41,970 nt of DNA from Chloroflexota bacterium (GTDB lineage Bacteria > Chloroflexota > UBA6077 > FW602-bin22 > JAMCVK01): positions 1 through 41,970 of the forward strand of contig JAMCVK010000017.1 of assembly GCA_023475225.1 (NCBI GenBank), read 5' to 3'. The notes beneath the pieces were generated by a model. That model had not been told where the DNA came from. It did not search any database and was given only the letters and a program-made list of their open reading frames with translations. Both the position numbers and the translations under genes were made by a program. This document shows, piece after piece, positions 22,525-30,621 of the stretch (positions within the stretch are counted from its first letter, which is position 1; each line of letters opens with the position of its first letter).

Positions 22525-23876
22525 TTTGCCGAAATAACCTACCCCAAATTGATGGAGTGCGAGCGGGTGACACTATTGTGCAAGTAGAGCCTGAGAGCGA
22601 AGCGGCCAGGCTGGGGATCAGGAGAGGGGATCGGCTGTTAGCAGTCAATGGCAAGCTGCTTAGGGATGTGCTTGACTATCAGTTTTACACGGCTGATGAA
22701 GCGTTGCATCTGACCATTGAGCGCCGTGAACAATGCTGGCAGCTAAAGGCCGCGGGTGGTCAGCCGCTCGGCATCAGCTTTGCCGAACCAACCTTTGATG
22801 GTCTGCGCCGTTGCCAAAATCATTGCCCGTTTTGCTTCATCGACCAGCTCCCCAAGGGATTACGCCCGAGCTTATACATTAAAGATGATGATTTTCGTTA
22901 CTCTTTCCTTTATGGACATTTTATTACCCTCACAAATCTCAGCGAAGATGATTGGCAGCGGCTAGCCGAGCAACGGCTAAGCCCTCTTTATGTTTCAGTA
23001 CATGCCACCGATCTCGAACTGCGCCGGCAGTTGTTGGGTAATCCTGCTGCTCCTGATATCCTAGAACAGCTGGTGCGCCTGGGCCAGATGGGGATCAGGA
23101 TGCACACCCAGGTAGTAATCTGCCCAGGTGTTAACGATGATCTTCGGTTGAAGAAGACAGTCTTTGATTTGGCCGTTCTCTATCCCTGGGTGCAATCGAT
23201 AGGACTGGTTCCTGTTGGTCTAACGCGCCAGCGGCGGGGGCGATCGTCGAACCTGCGCCTATTCACCGCGGCTGAGGCTGCTCAATTGGTCCCCCTGGTA
23301 CACTCCTGGCAAAAGGAGCTGCGGGCGAGGCTGGGTGTTGGGTTGGTCTATTTGGCCGATGAATTGTACCTTCTGGCCGGCTGTCCCATCCCAGCGGCGT
23401 GGCGCTACGATAAATTTCCACAGTATAGTAATGGAATAGGCATGGTACGGGTGTTGCTGGATGAGTGGTCAAGAATACGAAAGCGCAACCTTGGGAGGAT
23501 CTCCCTGTGTAAGGCGACGATCGTTTGCGGTCGGTTGATTCAGCCTGTCTTGGCTGCGATTTTAGCCGAGCTATCCACCAGGATGGGGGTTCACCCTTCG
23601 CTGCTCCCGGTGGAGAATCACTTTTTCGGTGAGAGCATAACTGTTTCCGGTTTATTGACTGCTCCTGACATTTTAGCGACTGCCCGCGGACAGCCGCTTG
23701 GTGATCTGGTTATACTACCTGAGGCGACTATCGATCCGGCCATTGGTTGTTTTCTGGATGGCATGACCCCAGCTGAGTTAGAGCAGCAGCTGGGTATTCC
23801 CCTTCGGTTTGCTGGTACGGTGCGGGGGCTTCTAGGCGCAACTCGGATGGGGCAAGAAGCGCTCAAGGAGGTTTAG
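22521..23876 (+). CDS. PDZ / radical SAM / DUF512 protein
   Basis: A 451-residue protein. Residues about 10-70 form a PDZ-like domain (SEAARLGIRRGDRLLAVNGK). The radical-SAM cluster motif follows as C98-x3-C102-x2-C105 (RRCQNHCPFCFIDQLPKGLR), then DDFRYSFLYGHFITLTNL. The C-terminal DUF512 region begins near SIGLVPVGLTRQR and includes LADELYLLAGCPIP and GIGMVRVLLDEW. Members are widespread in anaerobic and spore-forming bacteria. The family is often called a putative FeS-containing cyanobacterial-type oxidoreductase, but its reaction remains undefined to my knowledge. It overlaps ispH by 4 bp and is followed directly (0-bp gap) by glmS. The coupling to isoprenoid and amino-sugar synthesis points to a housekeeping function. 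Confidence 0.93.
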   Translation: MICRNNLPQIDGVRAGDTIVQVEPESEAARLGIRRGDRLLAVNGKLLRDVLDYQFYTADEALHLTIERREQCWQLKAAGGQPLGISFAEPTFDGLRRCQNHCPFCFIDQLPKGLRPSLYIKDDDFRYSFLYGHFITLTNLSEDDWQRLAEQRLSPLYVSVHATDLELRRQLLGNPAAPDILEQLVRLGQMGIRMHTQVVICPGVNDDLRLKKTVFDLAVLYPWVQSIGLVPVGLTRQRRGRSSNLRLFTAAEAAQLVPLVHSWQKELRARLGVGLVYLADELYLLAGCPIPAAWRYDKFPQYSNGIGMVRVLLDEWSRIRKRNLGRISLCKATIVCGRLIQPVLAAILAELSTRMGVHPSLLPVENHFFGESITVSGLLTAPDILATARGQPLGDLVILPEATIDPAIGCFLDGMTPAELEQQLGIPLRFAGTVRGLLGATRMGQEALKEV

Positions 23877-25721
23877 ATGTGCGGCATCGTTGGTTACATT
23901 GGCGGGCGTGAGGCGACGACGGTTGTACTGGAAGGACTGCAACACCTAGAGTATCGGGGTTATGATTCAGCCGGTCTGGCTATATTTCATAATGGGCGAA
24001 TTGAATTGCGACGCAGTGTGGGCAAGCTGGAGAACCTGCGCAGGATTCTGGAAAGCGAACCCATAATCGGCTACATAGGCATCGGACACACTCGTTGGGC
24101 CACTCACGGTAAGCCTAGTGAGAGTAATGCGCATCCACACATTGACTGTCTGGGGGAGACGGTTGTGATCCATAATGGGATCGTGGAGAACTACCTCCGG
24201 CTCAAAAATCAGCTCCAGGCAGAGGGACATATCTTCCGCTCGGAGACTGACACAGAGGTGATCGCCCACCTCGTCGAGAAGCATTGTCGTGCTGGTGATC
24301 CTCTGGTAGAAGCGGTGCGCAAAATGCTGTCACAGGTAAGTGGGGCCCATGCTATCGTGGTGATGAGCGCGCGTGAGCCCGATAAGATTGTAGCGGCACG
24401 CCTAGGTCATGCCGGCGGGGTGGTTATCGGCTTAGGGGAAGGCGAGATGTTTATCGCCTCTGATGCGCCAGCTATTTTGGATCATACACGGCGGATGATC
24501 TTCCTTGATAACCGCGAGATTGCTGTCGTGCAGCAAGATGGCGTAGTTTGTTTGAATCTAGAGGGGGAACGCCTGCTGAAATCCTCTCAGATAGTGCCCT
24601 GGGATCCCATAGCGGCGGCCAAGGGTGGCTATAAGCATTTTATGTTGAAGGAGATACACGAACAATCGACAGCGGTGATGGATACCATTCGAGGCCGGCT
24701 GGAATGCCAACCGCCTCGGCTGTATCTGGAAGACGTTCTCTTTTCGCCTCAAGAGCTGCGGAATTTCGAGAAGGTCACCATTGTCGCTTGTGGGACGGCC
24801 TGGCACGCCGGATTGATCGGGAAATTCCTTATCGAGGAGCTGGCCCGTCTCCCGGTCGAAGTAGATTATGCCTCTGAGTTTCGCTATCGCGATCCACTGG
24901 TTGATGAGCGAACGCTACTTGTTGCGGTTACGCAATCTGGTGAAACTGTGGATACATTGGTCTCTATGGAAGAGGCCAAGAAGAAGGAGGCCAAGATACT
25001 GGGGGTGGTAAATGTCGTCGGCAGTCAGGCCAGTCGGATAGCCGATGCCCTTATCTATACCCGCGCTGGGCCTGAGATTGGTGTGGCCTCGACTAAGGCC
25101 TTCACGGCTCAGCTAGTGGCCCTATATCTCTTTGCTGTCTATCTAGGACAGGGGCGAGGACTATTGAATGAGGATAGGGTGAGGGAGCTGCTGCAGGATA
25201 TTGCTGAGCTCCCTGTCCTCGTAGGGGAGACGCTCGCTCGCCCTGCTGAAATTTACGAACATCTGGCGAATGTCTATTTCAAGTGCCACAATTTTCTTTA
25301 CCTTGGCCGGGGGATCAACTATCCAGTGGCCCTGGAGGGGGCACTGAAACTGAAGGAGATCTCTTACATTCATGCTGAGGGTTATCCGGCTGGGGAAATG
25401 AAGCACGGTCCTATCGCCCTTATCGATGAGCTGATGCCTGTCGTGGCCATCGCCCCACGGGATAGGGTCTATGAGAAGGTTGTAAACAACATCCAACAGG
25501 TGAAGGCAAGGGGGGGCATTGTTATCTCGGTGGCTTCTGATGGTGATGAGGAGATCAGAGAGAAATCGGATCACGTGCTGCTTATTCCCCGTACCTCCTA
25601 TCATCTTACGCCTGTGTTGGCCGTGCTTCCTCTGCAGTTGCTGGCTTACTATATCGCTGTCAGGAAAGGCTGTGATGTAGATCAACCACGCAACCTGGCT
25701 AAATCGGTGACGGTCGAATAG
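23877..25721 (+). CDS. glmS: Glutamine-fructose-6-phosphate aminotransferase (isomerizing)
   Basis: A 614-residue enzyme of normal length. The N-terminal class II glutaminase domain starts with the catalytic MCGIVGYIGG (Cys2 exposed after Met removal) and has GHTRWATHGKPSESNAHPH and HNGIVENY. Two SIS domains follow: CGTAWHAGLIGKFLIEELAR, TQSGETVDTL and GVASTKAFTAQ in the first, then LGRGINYPVALEGALKLKEI and EMKHGPIALID in the second. The C-terminal PRNLAKSVTVE is diagnostic. It makes glucosamine-6-phosphate for peptidoglycan. AAGGAGG lies in the end of the preceding gene; with no intergenic leader there is no room for a glmS ribozyme. Confidence 0.97.
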   Translation: MCGIVGYIGGREATTVVLEGLQHLEYRGYDSAGLAIFHNGRIELRRSVGKLENLRRILESEPIIGYIGIGHTRWATHGKPSESNAHPHIDCLGETVVIHNGIVENYLRLKNQLQAEGHIFRSETDTEVIAHLVEKHCRAGDPLVEAVRKMLSQVSGAHAIVVMSAREPDKIVAARLGHAGGVVIGLGEGEMFIASDAPAILDHTRRMIFLDNREIAVVQQDGVVCLNLEGERLLKSSQIVPWDPIAAAKGGYKHFMLKEIHEQSTAVMDTIRGRLECQPPRLYLEDVLFSPQELRNFEKVTIVACGTAWHAGLIGKFLIEELARLPVEVDYASEFRYRDPLVDERTLLVAVTQSGETVDTLVSMEEAKKKEAKILGVVNVVGSQASRIADALIYTRAGPEIGVASTKAFTAQLVALYLFAVYLGQGRGLLNEDRVRELLQDIAELPVLVGETLARPAEIYEHLANVYFKCHNFLYLGRGINYPVALEGALKLKEISYIHAEGYPAGEMKHGPIALIDELMPVVAIAPRDRVYEKVVNNIQQVKARGGIVISVASDGDEEIREKSDHVLLIPRTSYHLTPVLAVLPLQLLAYYIAVRKGCDVDQPRNLAKSVTVE

Positions 25722-25760
25722 TCCGAGGGGCGGTTGGTATGAGAGGGACGATCTGTTGGG

Positions 25761-26972
25761 GTGGCTAGGGCGATGAAGGTGGTCATGGTCGGCAATTTTG
25801 GGTTATGGCACAAAGGGACGATGGGCGTTCGGGCCTTGCCTATGGCCGAGTCTCTGGTGCGGCGTGGTTGGGAGGTGGTAATAGTGGTACCGCCCTGGGA
25901 GACACCAGCCGATTCTGCTCGTGAGGATGTCAGCCACGGTGTACGGATTGTGAATATCAAGTTGCCCCCAAGGCTTCCCCTACTGGGGCATATTTGGATA
26001 GTGTATCGCTTGCTGCGGCGTATCCTGCGGGAGAAGCCTGACGTAATCCACACTTTTAAGCCCAAGGCCTACACCGGTCTCGTAGCCACATTTTTATGGG
26101 GGTTAAAGACCCTCGGGTTCAGCAAGGTCAGATTAGTTATGGATAGCGATGACTGGGAAGGGCCGGGTGGGTGGAACGAACTGGATCCTTTACCGAGGCA
26201 CATCAAACTGATTGTCGCCGCCCAAGAGAAGTGGGGTTTGAGGCATTGTGATGCTCTGACGGTGGCCAGTCGCACTCTACAGACGTTAGCCTGGTCCATC
26301 GGTGTGCCGAGTGATAGGGTTCATTATGTTCCAAACGGAGTCGGCCAGTCAATGGCAGTTCGATCGCCGGAGGCAGGGGCACGTATTCGCCAACTATATA
26401 ACCTGGGGGATTACCCCGTAGTGTTGTTATACACGCGCTTCTTTGAGTTTTCTCTAGAGAGGATGAGGCGCATCTTCCGTCGCATAGTGACGGGACTACC
26501 GGAGACAAAACTGTTGGTCGTGGGCACTGGTCTTTACGGCGAGGAGCGAGAATTGAGAAGGCTTTTGGAGGAGGGGCTGGGAGAGTCCGTTGCGTTCGCC
26601 GGCTGGGTCGATCGTCATGATCTGGAAGACTATTTCGCTGCTTCGGATGTGGCCATTTATCCTTATGATGATAACCTTCTCAACCGTGCCAAATGTGCCG
26701 TGAAGCTGATCGACCTGATGGCTGCGGGCCTACCGGTCGTCGCTGATTGGGTGGGGCAGAATGCTGAATATATAGAAGATAGGCTCAGCGGTGTATTAAT
26801 CGAACCCGGCGATTGGGTCGGGTTCGGCGATGCAGTCGTCGCCCTTCTAAAAGATGGGGAGAGGCAGCGCTGGTTGGGGGAGAAGGCACGACAGCGTGTT
26901 ACGACCGCTTTCTCTTGGGACAAACTGGTTGAGACAGTGGAGCTGGCCTATCAAACGGCTACCGGTGGATAG
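25761..26972 (+). CDS. Glycosyltransferase family 4 protein
   Basis: A 403-residue GT-B enzyme. The N-terminal Rossmann half starts MKVVMVGNFGLWHKGTMGVR (the ATG at 25773; the frame opens at a GTG, 25761). It contains DVIHTFKPKAYTG and the unusual acidic VMDSDDWEGPGGWNEL segment. The C-terminal nucleotide-sugar half shows YVPNGVG, LLVVGTGLYGEERELRRLLEE, VAFAGWVDRHDLEDYFAASDVAIYP and KLIDLMAAGLPVVAD, the place where GT4 enzymes carry the E-x7-E donor motif. Here the first Glu position is not obvious (NRAKCAVKLIDLM). It probably adds a sugar to a lipid, wall or surface glycan. The donor and acceptor are unknown. It lies 39 bp after glmS and 13 bp before a VanZ gene. Confidence 0.85.
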   Translation: MARAMKVVMVGNFGLWHKGTMGVRALPMAESLVRRGWEVVIVVPPWETPADSAREDVSHGVRIVNIKLPPRLPLLGHIWIVYRLLRRILREKPDVIHTFKPKAYTGLVATFLWGLKTLGFSKVRLVMDSDDWEGPGGWNELDPLPRHIKLIVAAQEKWGLRHCDALTVASRTLQTLAWSIGVPSDRVHYVPNGVGQSMAVRSPEAGARIRQLYNLGDYPVVLLYTRFFEFSLERMRRIFRRIVTGLPETKLLVVGTGLYGEERELRRLLEEGLGESVAFAGWVDRHDLEDYFAASDVAIYPYDDNLLNRAKCAVKLIDLMAAGLPVVADWVGQNAEYIEDRLSGVLIEPGDWVGFGDAVVALLKDGERQRWLGEKARQRVTTAFSWDKLVETVELAYQTATGG

Positions 26973-26985
26973 GGTGTAAGGAGCA

Positions 26986-27402
26986 GTGTTGGATCTCAAA
27001 AAACATCCGCCATCTGTCCTGCGAAGGTTGTTCATCTATTGGTTACCGGTAACGGCCTGGATGGGCATTATCTTCTACTTTTCTTCTCAGCCCCATCTTC
27101 CAACTGCTCCATACCCTCTGCTGGAACTCCTCTGGAAGAAGGCAGCTCATTTGGGCGAATATGCGCTGCTCGGCTGGCTATTACAAAGGGCTGCGAGTTC
27201 GGCAAGTGAAGGGCGACCCAATGCGCCGTCTTTTTATTCCTTATCTATCGCTGTAGCCTATGCCATGACCGATGAGCTGCACCAGATGTTCACGCCGGGC
27301 AGATCAGCTAGTCCATGGGATATCATTGTCGATGCCTTGGGCTCAGCTATTGGTGTGGCTCTCTGGTGTCGCTACCGCAAAGATAAGGATCTCCCCGAAT
27401 AG
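26986..27402 (+). CDS. VanZ-like membrane protein
   Basis: A 138-residue membrane protein with three to four helices. FIYWLPVTAWMGIIFYFSSQP, KAAHLGEYALLGWLLQRA, and YAMTDELHQMFTPGRSASPWDIIVDALGSAIGVAL match the VanZ family, in which the H-x3-Y and TDExHQ-x2-PxR-x4-D motifs are conserved. VanZ of enterococci gives low-level teicoplanin resistance, but chromosomal relatives are common and their role is unclear. Start: GTG at 26986 or TTG at 26989; AAGGAG (26978-26983) suits the latter better. The last 60 bp overlap the 3' end of the convergent scpA gene. Confidence 0.85.
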   Translation: MLDLKKHPPSVLRRLFIYWLPVTAWMGIIFYFSSQPHLPTAPYPLLELLWKKAAHLGEYALLGWLLQRAASSASEGRPNAPSFYSLSIAVAYAMTDELHQMFTPGRSASPWDIIVDALGSAIGVALWCRYRKDKDLPE

Positions 27403-28092
27403 CTTATCCTGTCTCACCCCTACTCGACCGGTTTTTAGTAACTCCAGGAGGGCCAGGAAGGTGACGATCACCTCGAGGCGTGAGGTAGCCGAGGCTGTAA
27501 GAGCGTCGAATCCGAGCTGGACGTCCCGGCGAAGTAGGTTCGAAATCAACTCTATCTTGTCCCCGATGGTGAAGGTGTTTCTGGGCATGGCCATCTCCTC
27601 TCCAGGAGGAGAATGTTGTCGGAGGACCCGCTGGAGAGCGGTCACTAGATCAGCCAGGATTAAACTGTTGAGCCCTGATGATAGTGGTGGCCGCGACGGA
27701 GTGGCAGGCCGAACATAAGAGCGGAGCCCTTGATCTTGTCGCTGCTGGAGTTGAGCGGTTGCTGCTTTGAAACGCTTATACTCAAGTAGCTGCTGGGTCA
27801 AGTCGGTGGCCATCTCCTCCGCCTCGTCGTGTAAGACAGCAGGCGAATCCATCTCCTTTGAAGTTGGTAGCAAGGCCAGCGACTTGAGGAGGAGCAGCTT
27901 GGCGGCGATGGAGAGAAACTCGGCTAAGATAGCTGGATGGGGATGGTCGAGGGCATGTAGATACTCCAGATACTGATCGGCCACCGTAGCCAGGGAGATA
28001 GCGGTGATATCAAGATCATGTCTCTCGATGAGGTGGAGGAGCAGATCTAAAGGACCCTCGAAGATGCCTAATTTTACCTGATAGGCTGACAC
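27343..28092 (-). CDS. scpA: Segregation and condensation protein A
   Basis: A 249-residue kleisin. The N-terminal YQVKLGIFEGPLDLLLHLIERHDLDI is the ScpA signature that binds the Smc neck, and ISLATVADQYLEYL with AKLLLLKSLALLP completes the N-terminal domain. The middle is acidic and coiled, and the C-terminal winged helix (about 175-245) includes NTFTIGDKIELISNLL. The partner ScpB is not in the adjacent sequence, although scpA and scpB are neighbours in many genomes. The start is GTG at 28090-28092 with GAGGTAGGAA upstream. It lies 139 bp after cooC on the same strand, and its 3' end overlaps that of vanZ. Confidence 0.9.
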   Translation of the reverse strand: MSAYQVKLGIFEGPLDLLLHLIERHDLDITAISLATVADQYLEYLHALDHPHPAILAEFLSIAAKLLLLKSLALLPTSKEMDSPAVLHDEAEEMATDLTQQLLEYKRFKAATAQLQQRQDQGLRSYVRPATPSRPPLSSGLNSLILADLVTALQRVLRQHSPPGEEMAMPRNTFTIGDKIELISNLLRRDVQLGFDALTASATSRLEVIVTFLALLELLKTGRVGVRQDKLFGEILIFAVATPESHTNS

Positions 28093-28231
28093 AGTTCCTA
28101 CCTCGACGGCTTAAGTGGTAATCATGAAAAGGACATCTTGGGTTGCGCGCTGCATCCCTTGTTCGATTTTCTTCAATCAGGTTGACAGGTGTATGCAGCC
28201 AGACTATACTCCAAAAGATCTCTGGTATTGG

Positions 28232-29020
28232 CTATACCTGGCCTTTACTGATAAGTCTGTCGAGGCGTTGGCGTATCTGATCCGCCTCGGCGACAGCGTT
28301 GGGATCGAGATCGAATGGTGATAGCCCTTTGAGGTCGGCAGCGACGATCAGATCGCTATAGGAAAGGAAGCCTATCACCTCAAAGGTCGGCAGATGTGTC
28401 TTAATGAAAGAGCGATCAGACTCGTCTTTGACCTTGGAACCGACGACGAGACAACGGGGGATGCCGATATCGTCAGCCAGTGGCCTGATTGTCTCAGCGG
28501 TGTGGAGGGAGCGTAGGCCCGGTTCAACAACGATGAGGAGGGCATCTGTCGACTGAGCCGTCCCACGCCCAAGGTGCTCGATGCCCGCCTCCATATCCAT
28601 AATGACGATTTCTTGGCGGTCAAGGAGTAGATGGCTGACGAGGTTTTTGAGGAGAACATTCTCCGGGCAGACGCAGCCACTGCCCCCCTTTTTTACTGTA
28701 CCCATAACCAACAGCTTAACCCCGGCGTGGGTGGCAGAGAACTGTTCCGGAATGTCGTTAACCCTGGGGTTGAGCTTAAAAAAGGCGCCAAAGGTGCCTG
28801 GTCGGGCGCCGGTGCGCTCCTCAATAAGATCCTTCATTTCGCTGATGGGTACAATCCGGTCCATAACCTCGGCCGGAAAACCGAGGGCGGAGGCGAGGTT
28901 AGCGTTGGGATCGGCATCGATGGCCAGAACAGGATATCCTTCCTGGGCATAGAGCCGGGCCAGCAGACTGGCCAGGGTAGTCTTACCGACGCCACCTTTG
29001 CCGGTGATGGCCAGTTTCAT
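28232..29020 (-). CDS. cooC: CO dehydrogenase maturation ATPase, CooC type (SIMIBI/MinD-like)
   Basis: A 262-residue ATPase. A deviant Walker A (MKLAITGKGGVGKTT) with the signature lysine K8, then VLAIDADPNANLASALGF, and Walker B VIMDMEAGIEHLGRGT identify the MinD/ArsA class. The metal-binding pair is C116-x-C118 in KGGSGCVCPENVLL, corresponding to the C-x-C motif that binds Ni in CooC dimers. CooC uses ATP hydrolysis to help insert nickel into the C-cluster of CO dehydrogenase and acetyl-CoA synthase. No CODH subunit is adjacent in this window, so the partner must be elsewhere. The ATG at 29020 is divergent from glgA with 90 bp between. Confidence 0.88.
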   Translation of the reverse strand: MKLAITGKGGVGKTTLASLLARLYAQEGYPVLAIDADPNANLASALGFPAEVMDRIVPISEMKDLIEERTGARPGTFGAFFKLNPRVNDIPEQFSATHAGVKLLVMGTVKKGGSGCVCPENVLLKNLVSHLLLDRQEIVIMDMEAGIEHLGRGTAQSTDALLIVVEPGLRSLHTAETIRPLADDIGIPRCLVVGSKVKDESDRSFIKTHLPTFEVIGFLSYSDLIVAADLKGLSPFDLDPNAVAEADQIRQRLDRLISKGQV

Positions 29021-29110
29021 GGTAAAAAGTGCTCTCCTTGCGCTCTATCAACAGCCAATTATACTATAATTCTTAAAATATAGGAGTAAGTTTGGAGGAA
29101 AAAGAGTACG

Positions 29111-30592
29111 ATGGCTGATAAATCGCTTAAGGTTCTTTACCTGGCTGCGGAGGTAGTTCCTTTCGCTAAGACCGGTGGACTGGCCGATGTGGCTGGGGCC
29201 TTGCCTAAGGTCCTTAAAGACTTGGGACACGATATACGGGTGGCTATGCCACGTTATGGGCGCATCGACAAGAGTCGCTTTGGCCTCACCACAAAACTGG
29301 AGCCATTCCCTGTCCCAATAGATGACACTAGCGAGTCTGTGGCCATCCTGGAGTCAACCATCGGGGGAAAGGTGCCCATCTATTTCATGGATAACGATCG
29401 TTACTTTAACCGGGAAGGTGTCTATGGTTATTCCGATGATGGAGAACGCTTCGTCCTTTTCTGTAGAGCTGCGGTGGAGATGTTGAAACGGCTGGATTGG
29501 CTGCCGGATATCATTCATTGCAACGACTGGCACACAGCCATCATCCCCAACTATTTGACGACCATCTACCGGGACGACCCCTTCTTCGCCAATACTGCTA
29601 CTGTATTCACCATTCACAATCTCCGCTACCAGGGCATATTTGGGAATCGCATCTTGGAGATCGCCGGCATAGATGAATATGGGTTCCTGCATCATCCCCG
29701 AATGGAGGATCTAGACAACGTTGTTGACCTTTTGGCCAGGGGCATCAATTTCGCTGATGTCATTAACACGGTTAGCGAAACCTATGCTAAAGAGATCTTG
29801 ACTCCAGAATATGGGGAGAAGCTTGATCCTCTCTTACTCGACCGACAGGACCGGCTTTTTGGTATCCTAAACGGTATAGATTACGATGAGATGAATCCAG
29901 CCACGGATAAGTATATTGCGGTCAATTACGACGTAGCTACCCTTGATAAAAGGATTGAGAATAAGGCTGCCTTACAACGTGAGACTGGGCTGAACGTGGA
30001 TGCAGCTGTTCCCCTAGTGGGGATGGTCTCCCGCTTGGCCGATCAGAAGGGGTTTGATATTTTGGCCGAGATCTTCGATCCAATGATGGAAGCGCTGAAT
30101 ATGCAGTTCGTCCTTTTGGGAACGGGCGATCAGCATTATCACGATATGTTCAGTAACTTTGCGCGCAAGCATTCTGGCAAGATGGCTGTCCTGCTCACTT
30201 TTAATGCCACCCTGGCGCAGCGTATCTATAGCGGAGCGGATATGTTCCTTATGCCCTCGCGGTTCGAACCATGTGGGCTGGGACAGCTGATTGCCTTGCG
30301 CTATGGTTGCATCCCCATCGTCCGTACTACGGGAGGGCTAGCCGATACCGTACATGACTTCGATCCGCGCAGCGGCGAGGGAAACGGTTTCACTTTCAGT
30401 CGGTATCGCTCCCTTGACCTCTTTGCCGCTATTGTGCGGGCGATCGAGAACTATAAATACAGAAGCACCTGGCGCATGTTGCAAGAGAGGGGGATGCAGG
30501 CTGATTATTCCTGGAATGTTTCAGCCCAAAAATATGCGGAGCTGTATCGAAAGGCGATTGAGTTCAAGCGCATGGCGAAGGTGGCTGGTTAG
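29111..30592 (+). CDS. glgA: Glycogen/starch synthase (GT5)
   Basis: A 493-residue ADP-glucose-type glycogen synthase of normal length. The N-terminal KVLYLAAEVVPFAKTGGLAD (K20-T-G-G-L) is the nucleotide-sugar binding signature. IIHCNDWHTAIIPNYL, FTIHNLRYQGIFG and INTVSETYAKEI define the first domain. VGMVSRLADQKGFDIL, FLMPSRFEPCGLGQLIALRYG and VRTTGGLADTV (the STGGL-type loop) define the second. It extends alpha-1,4-glucan chains; the donor (ADP- or UDP-glucose) is not readable here. GGAGGAAAAAG precedes the ATG. It is followed 29 bp later by galT, suggesting a shared sugar-storage operon. Confidence 0.93.
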   Translation: MADKSLKVLYLAAEVVPFAKTGGLADVAGALPKVLKDLGHDIRVAMPRYGRIDKSRFGLTTKLEPFPVPIDDTSESVAILESTIGGKVPIYFMDNDRYFNREGVYGYSDDGERFVLFCRAAVEMLKRLDWLPDIIHCNDWHTAIIPNYLTTIYRDDPFFANTATVFTIHNLRYQGIFGNRILEIAGIDEYGFLHHPRMEDLDNVVDLLARGINFADVINTVSETYAKEILTPEYGEKLDPLLLDRQDRLFGILNGIDYDEMNPATDKYIAVNYDVATLDKRIENKAALQRETGLNVDAAVPLVGMVSRLADQKGFDILAEIFDPMMEALNMQFVLLGTGDQHYHDMFSNFARKHSGKMAVLLTFNATLAQRIYSGADMFLMPSRFEPCGLGQLIALRYGCIPIVRTTGGLADTVHDFDPRSGEGNGFTFSRYRSLDLFAAIVRAIENYKYRSTWRMLQERGMQADYSWNVSAQKYAELYRKAIEFKRMAKVAG

Positions 30593-30621
30593 CTGCCCTG
30601 TGATGAAAGGGAGGTTCGAAG

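Noticed and set aside
23860-23880. glmS ribozyme upstream of glmS
   Set aside because: The preceding gene ends directly at the glmS start codon, leaving no leader to hold the ribozyme.
25682-26065. Minus-strand frame of 127 codons ending in YSTVTDLARLRG
   Set aside because: It is the antisense of the conserved glmS C-terminus PRNLAKSVTVE, a well-known source of spurious predictions, and it overlaps two firm plus-strand genes.
29021-29110. Divergent promoters between cooC and glgA
   Set aside because: TATAAT-like hexamers occur on both strands (29058-29070) but no acceptable -35 box is found at the right spacing, so none is listed.
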